Positions 7,737 to 14,188 of a stretch of 14,188 nt of DNA are shown in pieces. The notes beneath the pieces are model-generated. The model was not told the origin of the DNA, did not search any database, and saw only the letters and a program-made list of their open reading frames with translations. How positions within the stretch are numbered: the first letter of the stretch is position 1; every line of letters starts with the position of its first letter. Origin of the DNA: Candidatus Poribacteria bacterium (GTDB lineage Bacteria > Poribacteria > DTPJ01); contig DTPJ01000580.1 in the NCBI GenBank assembly GCA_011334435.1, positions 1 to 14,188 on the forward strand. The letters are read 5' to 3'. Position numbers and translations under genes: made by a program.

Positions 7737-9797
7737 CTATTTTACCATTATAACTTTCTTAGCAGAACCAACATTGCCAGCAGAATCAGTTGCCTTTATT
7801 ACTATTGTATGCTCACCCGACGTCAATGTATCTGTTGTGAAAGAAAATGTTTCTTTTTTAGAATCAAACACTTGATCAGAAGGATAAATTGCCTTCCAAT
7901 CTTTCCCATCTATTGAATAGACCATACTTTTGACATATCCTCCTGCGTCTTCAGTTCTACCAGAGATTATATATTTGCCATCAGCAGATGGGTTTGCCTG
8001 TAAATCAAGCACAACAGGCGGGGTATTGTCTATAATGAACTTTTCGCTAATTTCTTCTTCTGAAAGGGCAATGTCTTTTGGATTACTTGGGGCATCGGAG
8101 GCAACAACTTTGATCTGATATATGCCATCTGGGAACGATTCAGTATCTATTGGATATGACGTTGTTTTAAGCTCATCTTTTAGAAGTTTCCAATTCTGCT
8201 CGTCAATGCCTTTAAAAAATACGCTATATTCAAGAGTATCATCATTTGGGTCTTTGGCTTGCCACTTTATGACTTTTTTACCATTTATCGGCACTGTTTC
8301 GGTTTTGCTTTGAGTGCCATCTGCACCCGGTCGTCTTGGCTGTGTTTCTGGTCTTTCTTGTTCCGATCCGACTGTCACTGATTCAAAGTAAGGTTTGAGA
8401 TTTTTCTGTAAATAGGCAATGGATACTCGTTTTAATATAGGGGTTGCTGTCCCATCTGCTGATGCCAACTTCGCTCGCCACTGGATAAACCTTGCTGTTG
8501 GGCTTGTTATGGCAGTTCCGCTTGAATCAGTATATTCTTCTGACCAATTGCTCCACGTATCGTCAGGCTTTTCGGTATTTCCTGAACGTGTTGACAAAGT
8601 TATAGACGTGTTTCCCACTAACTCGCTATCCCAAAAGATATTGCCCCATTTTGATATGACCGAAGTATCATATTTCTTTGACTCAAGCGTTCCCTCTTTA
8701 ACGTAATTATTGGACAGTTTATATACTTTTGCAGGATTGCCTGTCACAAGCCAAATTTCATTAGTATCTTTGGCTCTATAAAGTGCTACTATTTGTGATT
8801 CTTCACAGTCAGAGATGGTTGCCCATTCGCCGTTTTGTTCAACTAAATATATGTTGCCATCATTTCCTGTTCCAACAAGGAGTTTATCCCCATCTGGTAT
8901 CATTGAAAATATTATAGGCGAAGGTGATTGCCATATCGCTGTTGCTACGCCATCTTGCGTTATTTGATATATTACCGCTTTTCGTTCTTCTTTTCCGCTT
9001 GGAGGTTGTCCTTCCTGATCCCTTTGCTGTGGTCCTCCATCGCCAGATACCGCACTTGCATATAAGTTGCCATCAGAGCCGATGACTAAACTGGAAATCT
9101 CCTTTTCCGATGTATCGTAAATGACAAAAGCTTTTCCATCAGATATTTTATAGATTATCCCGCTACCTTCTCCACCTGCGTATATGTTATTGTCATAGCT
9201 TAACAGGCATTTTATATGCGTTTCAGTTGAATCGTATATCATTTCGCCTTTTCCATCAGGGGAGATTTTATAGACTTTGCCATTTATCCCAGTTCCAGCA
9301 TAGAGATTGCCCGAATTATCAAACGCCATAGACCATATATATTTTTCCTCTGACTTAAAGAAAGTAGTCGGAACCTTGTTTGGCTCTATTTTGTAAATTA
9401 TGCCATCAGGAGATGAACCAGCATATATATTGTCCTTGTTATCAATTATTATACTGATGATGTCCGTCTCTGGTGAGTCAAAAAATAAAGATGTTTGACC
9501 ATCTTTCGCTATTTTTATTATCTTGCCTTTATCGCCAGTGCCTATATATGTATTGCCCTGAGAGTCTTGTGCGAGACACCATATACGCAATTCAGATATG
9601 TTGCCGTTGACCTGTGTTAAAGCCCTTGATAACATCACTTGATCTTTACTGCTTAACACGACGTTTTTTGGCTTTCCAGAACTGAAATCTTTATATGAAC
9701 TCTGCTCCCAAACAGAAGTAGTGACCGCATAAGTGTTAAATATAGCAAATATTATTAAGAAAAATATTGAGACCAGTAGCTTTGTCCTTATTGTCAT
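7737..9797 (-). CDS. Secreted seven-blade beta-propeller protein with C-terminal Ig-like domains
   Basis: A 686-residue exported protein. Residues 1-24 form a signal peptide (basic start, then LLVSIFFLIIFAIF). Residues about 67-365 contain seven propeller-type units marked by an (I/L)YAG(T/S)G-like strand followed by G-x-(I/V)-Y-K-I, near residues 84, 124, 165, 205, 245, 307 and 348. A polar Gln/Pro/Gly-rich insert (251-272) interrupts the propeller. Residues 380-463 look like a beta-sandwich segment (FWDSELVG, then WSNWSEEY, ARFIQWRAKL). A second polar linker (478-500) leads to two Ig/fibronectin-like domains, about 503-590 and 593-686, the last ending in a typical ATDSAGNVGSAKKVIMVK strand. 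ATG at 9797 has AAGGAG (9805-9810) seven bases upstream. It follows the S55 gene by 18 bases, so the two are co-transcribed. No enzyme motif is visible; binding or sensing at the cell surface or in the periplasm is inferred. Confidence 0.88.
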   Translation of the reverse strand: MTIRTKLLVSIFFLIIFAIFNTYAVTTSVWEQSSYKDFSSGKPKNVVLSSKDQVMLSRALTQVNGNISELRIWCLAQDSQGNTYIGTGDKGKIIKIAKDGQTSLFFDSPETDIISIIIDNKDNIYAGSSPDGIIYKIEPNKVPTTFFKSEEKYIWSMAFDNSGNLYAGTGINGKVYKISPDGKGEMIYDSTETHIKCLLSYDNNIYAGGEGSGIIYKISDGKAFVIYDTSEKEISSLVIGSDGNLYASAVSGDGGPQQRDQEGQPPSGKEERKAVIYQITQDGVATAIWQSPSPIIFSMIPDGDKLLVGTGNDGNIYLVEQNGEWATISDCEESQIVALYRAKDTNEIWLVTGNPAKVYKLSNNYVKEGTLESKKYDTSVISKWGNIFWDSELVGNTSITLSTRSGNTEKPDDTWSNWSEEYTDSSGTAITSPTARFIQWRAKLASADGTATPILKRVSIAYLQKNLKPYFESVTVGSEQERPETQPRRPGADGTQSKTETVPINGKKVIKWQAKDPNDDTLEYSVFFKGIDEQNWKLLKDELKTTSYPIDTESFPDGIYQIKVVASDAPSNPKDIALSEEEISEKFIIDNTPPVVLDLQANPSADGKYIISGRTEDAGGYVKSMVYSIDGKDWKAIYPSDQVFDSKKETFSFTTDTLTSGEHTIVIKATDSAGNVGSAKKVIMVK

Positions 9798-9804
9798 TAA
9801 TTTT

Positions 9805-9810
9805 CTCCTT
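9805..9810 (-). promoter_or_regulatory. Ribosome binding site of the seven-blade propeller gene
   Basis: AAGGAG on the minus strand lies seven bases before the ATG at 9797, inside the 18-base gap after the S55 gene. Confidence 0.75.
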
Positions 9811-9815
9811 TCAAA

Positions 9816-11600
9816 TTATGGTGCTTCCCTATCAATGACTATTTGCAAACTTGCACTGCCTGATATGACATAGTCAGTCTGCACTTTTTGCCTTGAAAAT
9901 ATTGTGCCTAATGTAGGTCCGCTTGTGCCTACCTGCTTTGTTGATGATATGACATTGAGAGCAGTCAAAGGCAACGCTGGCAATTCTTCGCCTCCCACAG
10001 TTACACCTGCCTTTGGATAGAATAAGTCAATTATTATATTATTATTGCTTTCTTCTTCCTGAATTTGCTTTATTATCTGTCCAAGATCGGTCACCCTTGA
10101 TCTCATCGGTGCCCTTGTTCTATCCCAAGAAACGGTAGCAGTAGCATCTGATATTCTCAGTAAAGCGCGTCCCTCTGGCATATCCTTGGGTATAGCGACT
10201 TCAACTTGCTTTGTTATTGTCTCTTGCATATATGGCGTAATTGATATTGTCAGCATCACCGAATCACCGGGCTTGACCGTAGTCTTGTTTATCCTAACAT
10301 CATCTATGGTTGCACTTGTCTGTTTTTCCTCAAATGTAATGTCCAATGTGATATTCTCAATATCCACTTCTTCAAACCTGTTTCTTATGATCTGAAATAT
10401 CGGCATAGTAAATTGAGTAGCAACAACGCTTGGGTCCATTCCAGAAAAAACATTGTCTTTGATAAGCTTTGGATACCCCTTTATATTTATTTCGCTATGG
10501 GATTTTATCGTATAATCACCAGCGGATTTAGTCGCATTTGTTATAGTGTCTAACACAGTTAAATATATATATGACGATGAAAATAACCTGCTTTTGACGA
10601 CTTCAAAATTATACTCCTGAATGCCGTTTGTGGACTTAATCCTTATCTTCACAGGGATAAAACTCGGTTGCTTATTTGCATCAACAAGTATCCCATACTG
10701 ATCATCTTGGACAAGCGTTCCTATTGTTTTTATTGGCAATCCTTGTTTGGTAGATGCTAACATACTGGGGATAAGAAGGCTAATTCTTCCGACAGACATA
10801 GGCAAACTAATCTTTCCTAAACCGGATAAAGGATGTCCAAAAGCAAGGATTTTATCACCGTCAACATAGGTTATCGTTCCTGATCCAGAGACATTATAAT
10901 CTCCCCTTACAAACTCAATGACTGCAACAGACCCGGGTTCAACTTTCACATCCTCACTATTTTGATAAGCAGATGTTCCTCCGCCTTGAATAGGGGTCAT
11001 ATTGAGCCTTTTTAACATAGGAGTTATATATTCCATAGTCTTTTGGTTGAATCCGCCCATAGTGATAGGCATTTGGATCGGCTTTATTGATAGTAAATCT
11101 AAATCCTGCGTATTATTCTGATCATTTTCACTTTTTCCTATAAGAATATCAAATTCTGGCAGATCCATTTGCCCTATTGATCCTTCTTTTTCGGATTTTT
11201 CAATAATACCAAGCATCTGTGCAATTGGCGTCACACCTGCAATTGGACGTTTAGCAAAAGAACCAGCACGATATGCTATCGCACCGATTAACTTGCCATC
11301 AATATAGACAGGGCTTCCGCTCATACCAGAGATTACGCCTGCTTCGTCAATAGGTCCACCAGAGCATAAAACCCAGATCAAGTCTGATTTCGGTAAGATG
11401 ACATTTCTATCTACACCTATAACTTCAATCTGAAACTCCTCTACCTTTGTCCCAGAGAATACGGTTTTTCCTATCCCCTTCATGCCCGGCTTAATCTGAT
11501 CTACTGACATAAACTTATTCGGATCAAGCTCCATTGCTATAACGACAGAACATAAAAATTGCAAAACCATTATATACAACAAAACTGTTTTATATTTCAA
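9816..11600 (-). CDS. Exported SpoIVB peptidase S55-domain protein
   Basis: A 594-residue protein. Residues 1-22 are a signal peptide. Next comes the S55-type opening (VDQIKPGMKGIGKTVFSG at 33-50, then EVIGVD) and the serine motif GMSGSP at 92-97, with Ser94 the likely nucleophile, followed by VYIDGKLIGAIAY. A second conserved block, KILAFGHPLSGLGKISLP at 250-267, supplies His256. Residues about 425-500 resemble an Ig-like domain (SATIDDVRINKTTVKPGDSVMLTI begins it), and the C-terminus is a small conserved-looking tail. In Bacillus SpoIVB the catalytic His precedes the Ser; here the order is reversed. The start is TTG at 11600 with a perfect AAGGAGG (11610-11616) nine bases upstream. Family membership is strong; actual protease activity is unproven. 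A role in processing or regulating the neighbouring exported proteins is inference. Confidence 0.88.
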   Translation of the reverse strand: MKYKTVLLYIMVLQFLCSVVIAMELDPNKFMSVDQIKPGMKGIGKTVFSGTKVEEFQIEVIGVDRNVILPKSDLIWVLCSGGPIDEAGVISGMSGSPVYIDGKLIGAIAYRAGSFAKRPIAGVTPIAQMLGIIEKSEKEGSIGQMDLPEFDILIGKSENDQNNTQDLDLLSIKPIQMPITMGGFNQKTMEYITPMLKRLNMTPIQGGGTSAYQNSEDVKVEPGSVAVIEFVRGDYNVSGSGTITYVDGDKILAFGHPLSGLGKISLPMSVGRISLLIPSMLASTKQGLPIKTIGTLVQDDQYGILVDANKQPSFIPVKIRIKSTNGIQEYNFEVVKSRLFSSSYIYLTVLDTITNATKSAGDYTIKSHSEINIKGYPKLIKDNVFSGMDPSVVATQFTMPIFQIIRNRFEEVDIENITLDITFEEKQTSATIDDVRINKTTVKPGDSVMLTISITPYMQETITKQVEVAIPKDMPEGRALLRISDATATVSWDRTRAPMRSRVTDLGQIIKQIQEEESNNNIIIDLFYPKAGVTVGGEELPALPLTALNVISSTKQVGTSGPTLGTIFSRQKVQTDYVISGSASLQIVIDREAP

Positions 11601-11609
11601 TTGATTAAA

Positions 11610-11616
11610 CCTCCTT
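11610..11616 (-). promoter_or_regulatory. Strong ribosome binding site fixing a TTG start
   Basis: AAGGAGG on the minus strand, nine bases before the TTG at 11600. A full anti-16S match supports this unusual start for the S55 gene. Confidence 0.75.
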
Positions 11617-11662
11617 CTGATAGAATTCTAAAAATATAAGATCATCAACTCCATTTTTAAGC

Positions 11663-11691
11663 ATACTATATCAACTATTTATATTTGTCAA
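11663..11691 (-). promoter_or_regulatory. Candidate sigma70 promoter for the S55/propeller run, within the end of coaX
   Basis: On the minus strand a perfect TTGACA (-35, 11686-11691) lies in the last codons of coaX. Seventeen bases on is TAGTAT (11663-11668). Shifted by two bases is TATAGT with an upstream TG (TGATATAGT), an extended -10 form with a 15-base spacer. The site is 63 bases upstream of the S55 start and could drive the envelope genes separately from coaX. Confidence 0.45.
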
Positions 11692-12451
11692 GTATAACTC
11701 TATCATATATGATCCGAAGCCCTTTAAGTGTTAGATCGGGGTCTATTTCGTCAAATAGTTTTGATTCATTGATAATATTTGCTAATCCACCAGTTGCTAT
11801 AATTTTCGGTTCTTTTGGCAGTTCTGCTTTTATTCGTTTTATAATTTCCTTTATTTGACCCAAAAATCCAAAGTAACAACCTGATTGCATACATGCCAGA
11901 GTGTTTTTACCGATAGCTGATGATGGTTTTTTGAGATCAATTTTTGGAAGCAATGCGGTTTTATTAGATAAAGTGGAGATTGATATACCGATCCCTGGTG
12001 CAATTGCCCCGCCGAGAAATTCGCCAAATTCAGAGACGACGTCAAAAGTTGTCGCAGTGCCAAGATCAACGATGATCAAAGGACCGCCATATTCCGAATA
12101 GCCAGCAACTGCATTGACTATCCTATCAGTGCCAAGCTCATAAGGATTGTCATACAATATCTTTATGCCGAGATTAAGTTCGTTAGAGACGACGATCGCT
12201 TCTTCACGAAACCATTTAATGGACATCTCTTTTAACTGGGCCAATATTGAAGGCACAACTGACGAAATGATGACACCTGTAATTTGTCTAATATCTATGC
12301 CTTTTTGATTTAGAAAGCCAGCAATTATAATCGCATATTCGTCTCCTGTTTTATTGACATCGGTATATATCCTCATTTCTGCGATAATGTCATTACCATG
12401 AAAAACAGCGAAAACTATATTGCTATTTCCTACATCAATTGCTAATAACAC
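11675..12451 (-). CDS. coaX: Type III pantothenate kinase
   Basis: A 258-residue protein of normal family length that phosphorylates pantothenate in the first step of coenzyme A synthesis, in the cytoplasm. It has the CoaX landmarks of the ASKHA fold: the phosphate-1 motif AIDVGNSN at 4-11, GTDRIVNAVAGY at 107-118 with Asp109 as likely catalytic base, DLGTATTFDVV at 129-139, GGAIAPGI at 147-154 and the adenosine-side TGGLA at 220-224. The start is GTG at 12451, supported by GGAGGG (12458-12463) six bases upstream. It is transcribed divergently from the small four-cysteine gene across an 88-base gap. Its last codons contain a promoter candidate for the S55 gene 74 bases downstream. No other CoA gene is visible. 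Confidence 0.95.
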   Translation of the reverse strand: MLLAIDVGNSNIVFAVFHGNDIIAEMRIYTDVNKTGDEYAIIIAGFLNQKGIDIRQITGVIISSVVPSILAQLKEMSIKWFREEAIVVSNELNLGIKILYDNPYELGTDRIVNAVAGYSEYGGPLIIVDLGTATTFDVVSEFGEFLGGAIAPGIGISISTLSNKTALLPKIDLKKPSSAIGKNTLACMQSGCYFGFLGQIKEIIKRIKAELPKEPKIIATGGLANIINESKLFDEIDPDLTLKGLRIIYDRVILDKYK

Positions 12452-12457
12452 TTTTGT

Positions 12458-12463
12458 CCCTCC
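12458..12463 (-). promoter_or_regulatory. Ribosome binding site of coaX
   Basis: GGAGGG on the minus strand, six bases before the GTG at 12451, supports the non-ATG start. Confidence 0.7.
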
Positions 12464-12472
12464 AAAAAATAT

Positions 12473-12501
12473 TTGACTTGCTTATTATAAATTACTATGA
12501 T
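12473..12501 (+). promoter_or_regulatory. Sigma70-type promoter of the four-cysteine protein gene
   Basis: TTGACT (12473-12478), a 17-base AT-rich spacer, and TATGAT (12496-12501): each hexamer is one base from consensus and the spacing is optimal. The start of transcription would fall near 12508, about 32 bases ahead of the ATG. Confidence 0.7.
12484..12489 (-). promoter_or_regulatory. Possible coaX -10 box
   Basis: A perfect TATAAT on the minus strand, 33 bases before the coaX start. No good -35 hexamer is seen at 16-18 bases, so this is tentative. It falls inside the spacer of the opposing promoter, so the two would compete. Confidence 0.3.
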
Positions 12502-12527
12502 AGAATTATAATAAAATTCTTTATGAA

Positions 12528-12533
12528 AAGGAG
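12528..12533 (+). promoter_or_regulatory. Ribosome binding site of the four-cysteine protein gene
   Basis: AAGGAG six bases before the ATG at 12540. Confidence 0.8.
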
Positions 12534-12539
12534 AAAATT

Positions 12540-12734
12540 ATGACTGAAGAAGTGAGATTTTGTCCATTACTTACAGTTGTTAAGGCTGGACAAGCAAATT
12601 ATATGATGTGTCAATCTACATGTGTGTTTTTCCTAGATAATGAATGTGCTTTTATCACAACAGCTAAGATATTAAAAGAGCTTTCACGATCAAAAACTGA
12701 TGTTGAAGGTCGCAAAAAAGACAGCGAAAAATAA
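12540..12734 (+). CDS. Small four-cysteine protein, unknown function
   Basis: A 64-residue protein with no signal peptide or membrane segment. Four cysteines lie at 8, 24, 28 and 36 in the N-terminal half (FCPLLT at 7-12, then MCQSTCVFF at 23-31, then NECAFI at 34-39), a C-x15-C-x3-C-x7-C spacing. The rest is a helix-like, charged tail (AKILKELSRSKTDVEGRKKD). The cysteine layout suggests a bound zinc ion or iron-sulfur cluster, but no known motif matches exactly and I do not recognise a family. The case for a real gene is unusually good for its size: a near-consensus promoter, AAGGAG at ideal spacing and a terminator just downstream. It stands alone, divergent from coaX and convergent with the methyltransferase gene. 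Confidence 0.8.
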   Translation: MTEEVRFCPLLTVVKAGQANYMMCQSTCVFFLDNECAFITTAKILKELSRSKTDVEGRKKDSEK

Positions 12735-12866
12735 TATTAAAGGAATTTTTATGTAGTGGATATAAGTGAGGGCAGACCTTTTTAGCCTGCCCTTATTTTT
12801 TTATATTTTTCGCTCAATTTATACCAATTTGAGAAGATTTTGATCTTATAACCAGCATTGAATCTT
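12735..12866. other. Convergent intergenic region
   Basis: Between the two converging genes I see only the terminator described above and AT-rich sequence with two weak 5-base inverted repeats (CTCAA/TTGAG at 12813-12833 and a short AAGAT/ATCTT hairpin just right of it). No terminator with a U-tract is visible for the methyltransferase gene. Confidence 0.6.
12764..12802 (+). terminator. Intrinsic terminator of the four-cysteine gene
   Basis: The perfect core GGGCAG (12770-12775) pairs with CTGCCC (12787-12792) around an 11-base loop. Outer pairs extend the stem to 12764/12798 with two G-T wobbles. A T-rich run follows (12796-12802). On the minus strand no U-tract follows the stem, so it probably does not stop the opposing methyltransferase transcript. 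Confidence 0.85.
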
Positions 12867-14188
12867 TCATTCGTTAGGAAGAACATCAATGTTAAAAAGT
12901 GCAAGTTCTTCAAGTTTTGTATCCTTATATCCAGTTATTCCAAAATTACTTATAAAAGATTTGGCATATGACTTATAGCCATTTTGATAATCTCGACTAA
13001 CATGTTTAATATAAAATTCCATATCTTTTGAGTTTAATTGTTCAGCTAACCAATGTAAATCTCCGTCAAACTTTATACAATATCCAGCATAAAAAGTATA
13101 TTCTTCTTTTTCCCATACTATAAAATTAGGACGTAAATTAAGTGGTGACACAAGTATCTTTTTCCCCCAAGTAGTATCAAGTCCTTGTGAGCGACCAAAA
13201 GCATACCAAGCTACTGGATTTTTTTCACCTTTATCTCTTAATAGTAATCTGTCTTTGATAGCCAAGAAGTATTCATAAGTATAAGGATATAAATTTTTTA
13301 ATTCACTTTCAGGTATAATTGTATGTTTTCCATAAACTTTTTTATAAGGAAAAATTATATATCTATTTTGTTCTTCGTTTGGTGATTTTAATACAGACAC
13401 TTTCACTATTGGTTTTAATATATTCTTTTCAATTGTAAATGTTCTACCATCCTTTAACTTTATAGTTGCTTTATCATCTTCCATAATTGGATCTTTAAAA
13501 ATATAAAAATCATCTGCCAATGTGGTTATGCCAACATGTATTTTAGCTATCTTTCCTAATGGTATTCCTCTTGTTTCAATTTCTTTAATTTTTTTTAAGG
13601 CATCATTTGATGCTAATATCCATTTATTATAATCAATGTTTGATAATTCTATTTCATCAATATATTTAACGCTTTCTTTATATCCATTAAAGTAATAAAA
13701 TTTATTTTGTTTCCAACTCTTATCTAATATAGTGATCGCTGAATATGTTGTTGCATCATCAAAAACTTGATGATAATTAAAATCTATTATCTTTTTAATA
13801 ATTTTCTTTTTCATAAGATAATGCCTTAGAGTTTTAGCAGTTTCTGTCTTAAAATAAGTATTAGGAGTAATATAACCTAACTTACCTGTTTCGTTTAACA
13901 GATTAAAACCGAGCTCAAAAAAAGCAATATACATATCAGTTGAGCCAGTTTTACAAAAAGACCAATCTCCTTGTATTCTTTCTCGTCTTTCTTTTCCTAA
14001 ATGCTGTATTCTAATATAAGGTGGATTTCCAACAACATAATCAAAAGTATTAAAATACTGTTTAACCTTATCTTTATCTAAACTATCTATTTGTAAGATG
14101 TTCCAATCAACTTTATCTATTCTATATTTATAAGTAATATCGTTCAGATAGGCTTTACATTTAATAATAGCATTTTCATCAATATCAA
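12867..14188 (-). CDS. Adenine-specific DNA methyltransferase, Eco57I/type IIG-like, partial (5' end beyond window)
   Basis: About 440 residues are visible; the frame is open to the right edge, so the true start and motif I lie outside. The first visible residues (DIDENAI) fit the segment after the SAM-binding loop. The catalytic motif IV NPPY is at 14016-14027, preceded by TFDYVVG and followed by YIRIQ. Next come typical family segments: GSTDMYIAFFELGFNLL, GKLGYITPNTYFKT, VFDDATTYSAITIL. The C-terminal half (from about IPLGKIAKIHVGITTLADDFY) looks like a TaqI-type target-recognition domain. It would methylate adenine at the N6 position. Whether a nuclease domain is fused at the N-terminus cannot be seen. 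Two 60-base lines sampled by hand are 23% and 28% GC, against 38% and 48% for two lines of the S55 gene, suggesting a different origin. An internal ATG at 13934 is not the start. Confidence 0.9.
   Translation of the reverse strand, partial: DIDENAIIKCKAYLNDITYKYRIDKVDWNILQIDSLDKDKVKQYFNTFDYVVGNPPYIRIQHLGKERRERIQGDWSFCKTGSTDMYIAFFELGFNLLNETGKLGYITPNTYFKTETAKTLRHYLMKKKIIKKIIDFNYHQVFDDATTYSAITILDKSWKQNKFYYFNGYKESVKYIDEIELSNIDYNKWILASNDALKKIKEIETRGIPLGKIAKIHVGITTLADDFYIFKDPIMEDDKATIKLKDGRTFTIEKNILKPIVKVSVLKSPNEEQNRYIIFPYKKVYGKHTIIPESELKNLYPYTYEYFLAIKDRLLLRDKGEKNPVAWYAFGRSQGLDTTWGKKILVSPLNLRPNFIVWEKEEYTFYAGYCIKFDGDLHWLAEQLNSKDMEFYIKHVSRDYQNGYKSYAKSFISNFGITGYKDTKLEELALFNIDVLPNE

Noticed and set aside
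11851..12069. 72-codon minus-strand frame inside coaX
   Set aside because: It lies within coaX in another frame; coaX has all its family motifs.
12813..12833. CTCAA/TTGAG inverted repeat after the terminator
   Set aside because: Only five paired bases and no associated signal; likely chance in AT-rich sequence.

Overview
The window looks like part of the chromosome of an uncultured, Gram-negative-type bacterium of low to moderate GC. I cannot name the phylum. Evidence for a bacterium: Shine-Dalgarno sites (AAGGAGG, AAGGAG, GGAGGG) ahead of ATG, GTG and TTG starts, tightly packed overlapping genes, a near-consensus sigma70 promoter, an intrinsic terminator, type III pantothenate kinase, and an O-antigen-ligase/flippase pair. 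The mix of a secreted S55 (SpoIVB-type) peptidase, large secreted beta-propellers and a UroD-type methyltransferase recalls candidate-phylum genomes, but that is an impression and not a demonstrated assignment.

Layout. From 12451 leftwards to position 1 nearly everything lies on the minus strand and reads as one long co-directional run: coaX (11675-12451), a secreted S55 peptidase-family protein (9816-11600), a secreted 7-blade propeller with Ig-like domains (7737-9797), a possible 49-residue ORF (7561-7710), a secreted protein of eight ~54-residue repeats (6162-7610), an O-antigen-ligase/polymerase-type membrane protein (4750-6162), a Wzx-type flippase (3249-4733), an ABC exporter ATPase (2452-3225) and permease (930-2471), and a UroD/MtaA-like methyltransferase cut by the left edge (1-915). 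Spacings are mostly -26 to +25 bases. The exceptions are the 74 bases before the S55 gene, where a promoter candidate sits in the tail of coaX, and the 126-base gap holding the small ORF.

Right part. Divergent from coaX is a compact single-gene unit: promoter, Shine-Dalgarno, a 64-residue four-cysteine protein (12540-12734) and a terminator. Facing it is a more AT-rich adenine-specific DNA methyltransferase of the Eco57I/type IIG sort, cut by the right edge.

How the genes may work together. The S55, propeller and 8-repeat genes all encode exported proteins and sit directly upstream of polysaccharide export and ligation genes plus an ABC exporter. My inference is a cell-envelope or surface-assembly locus. 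No glycosyltransferase is visible, so the glycan itself must be made elsewhere. coaX and the UroD-like gene look like metabolic genes flanking or riding with the run. The methyltransferase looks like a separately acquired defence or modification gene.
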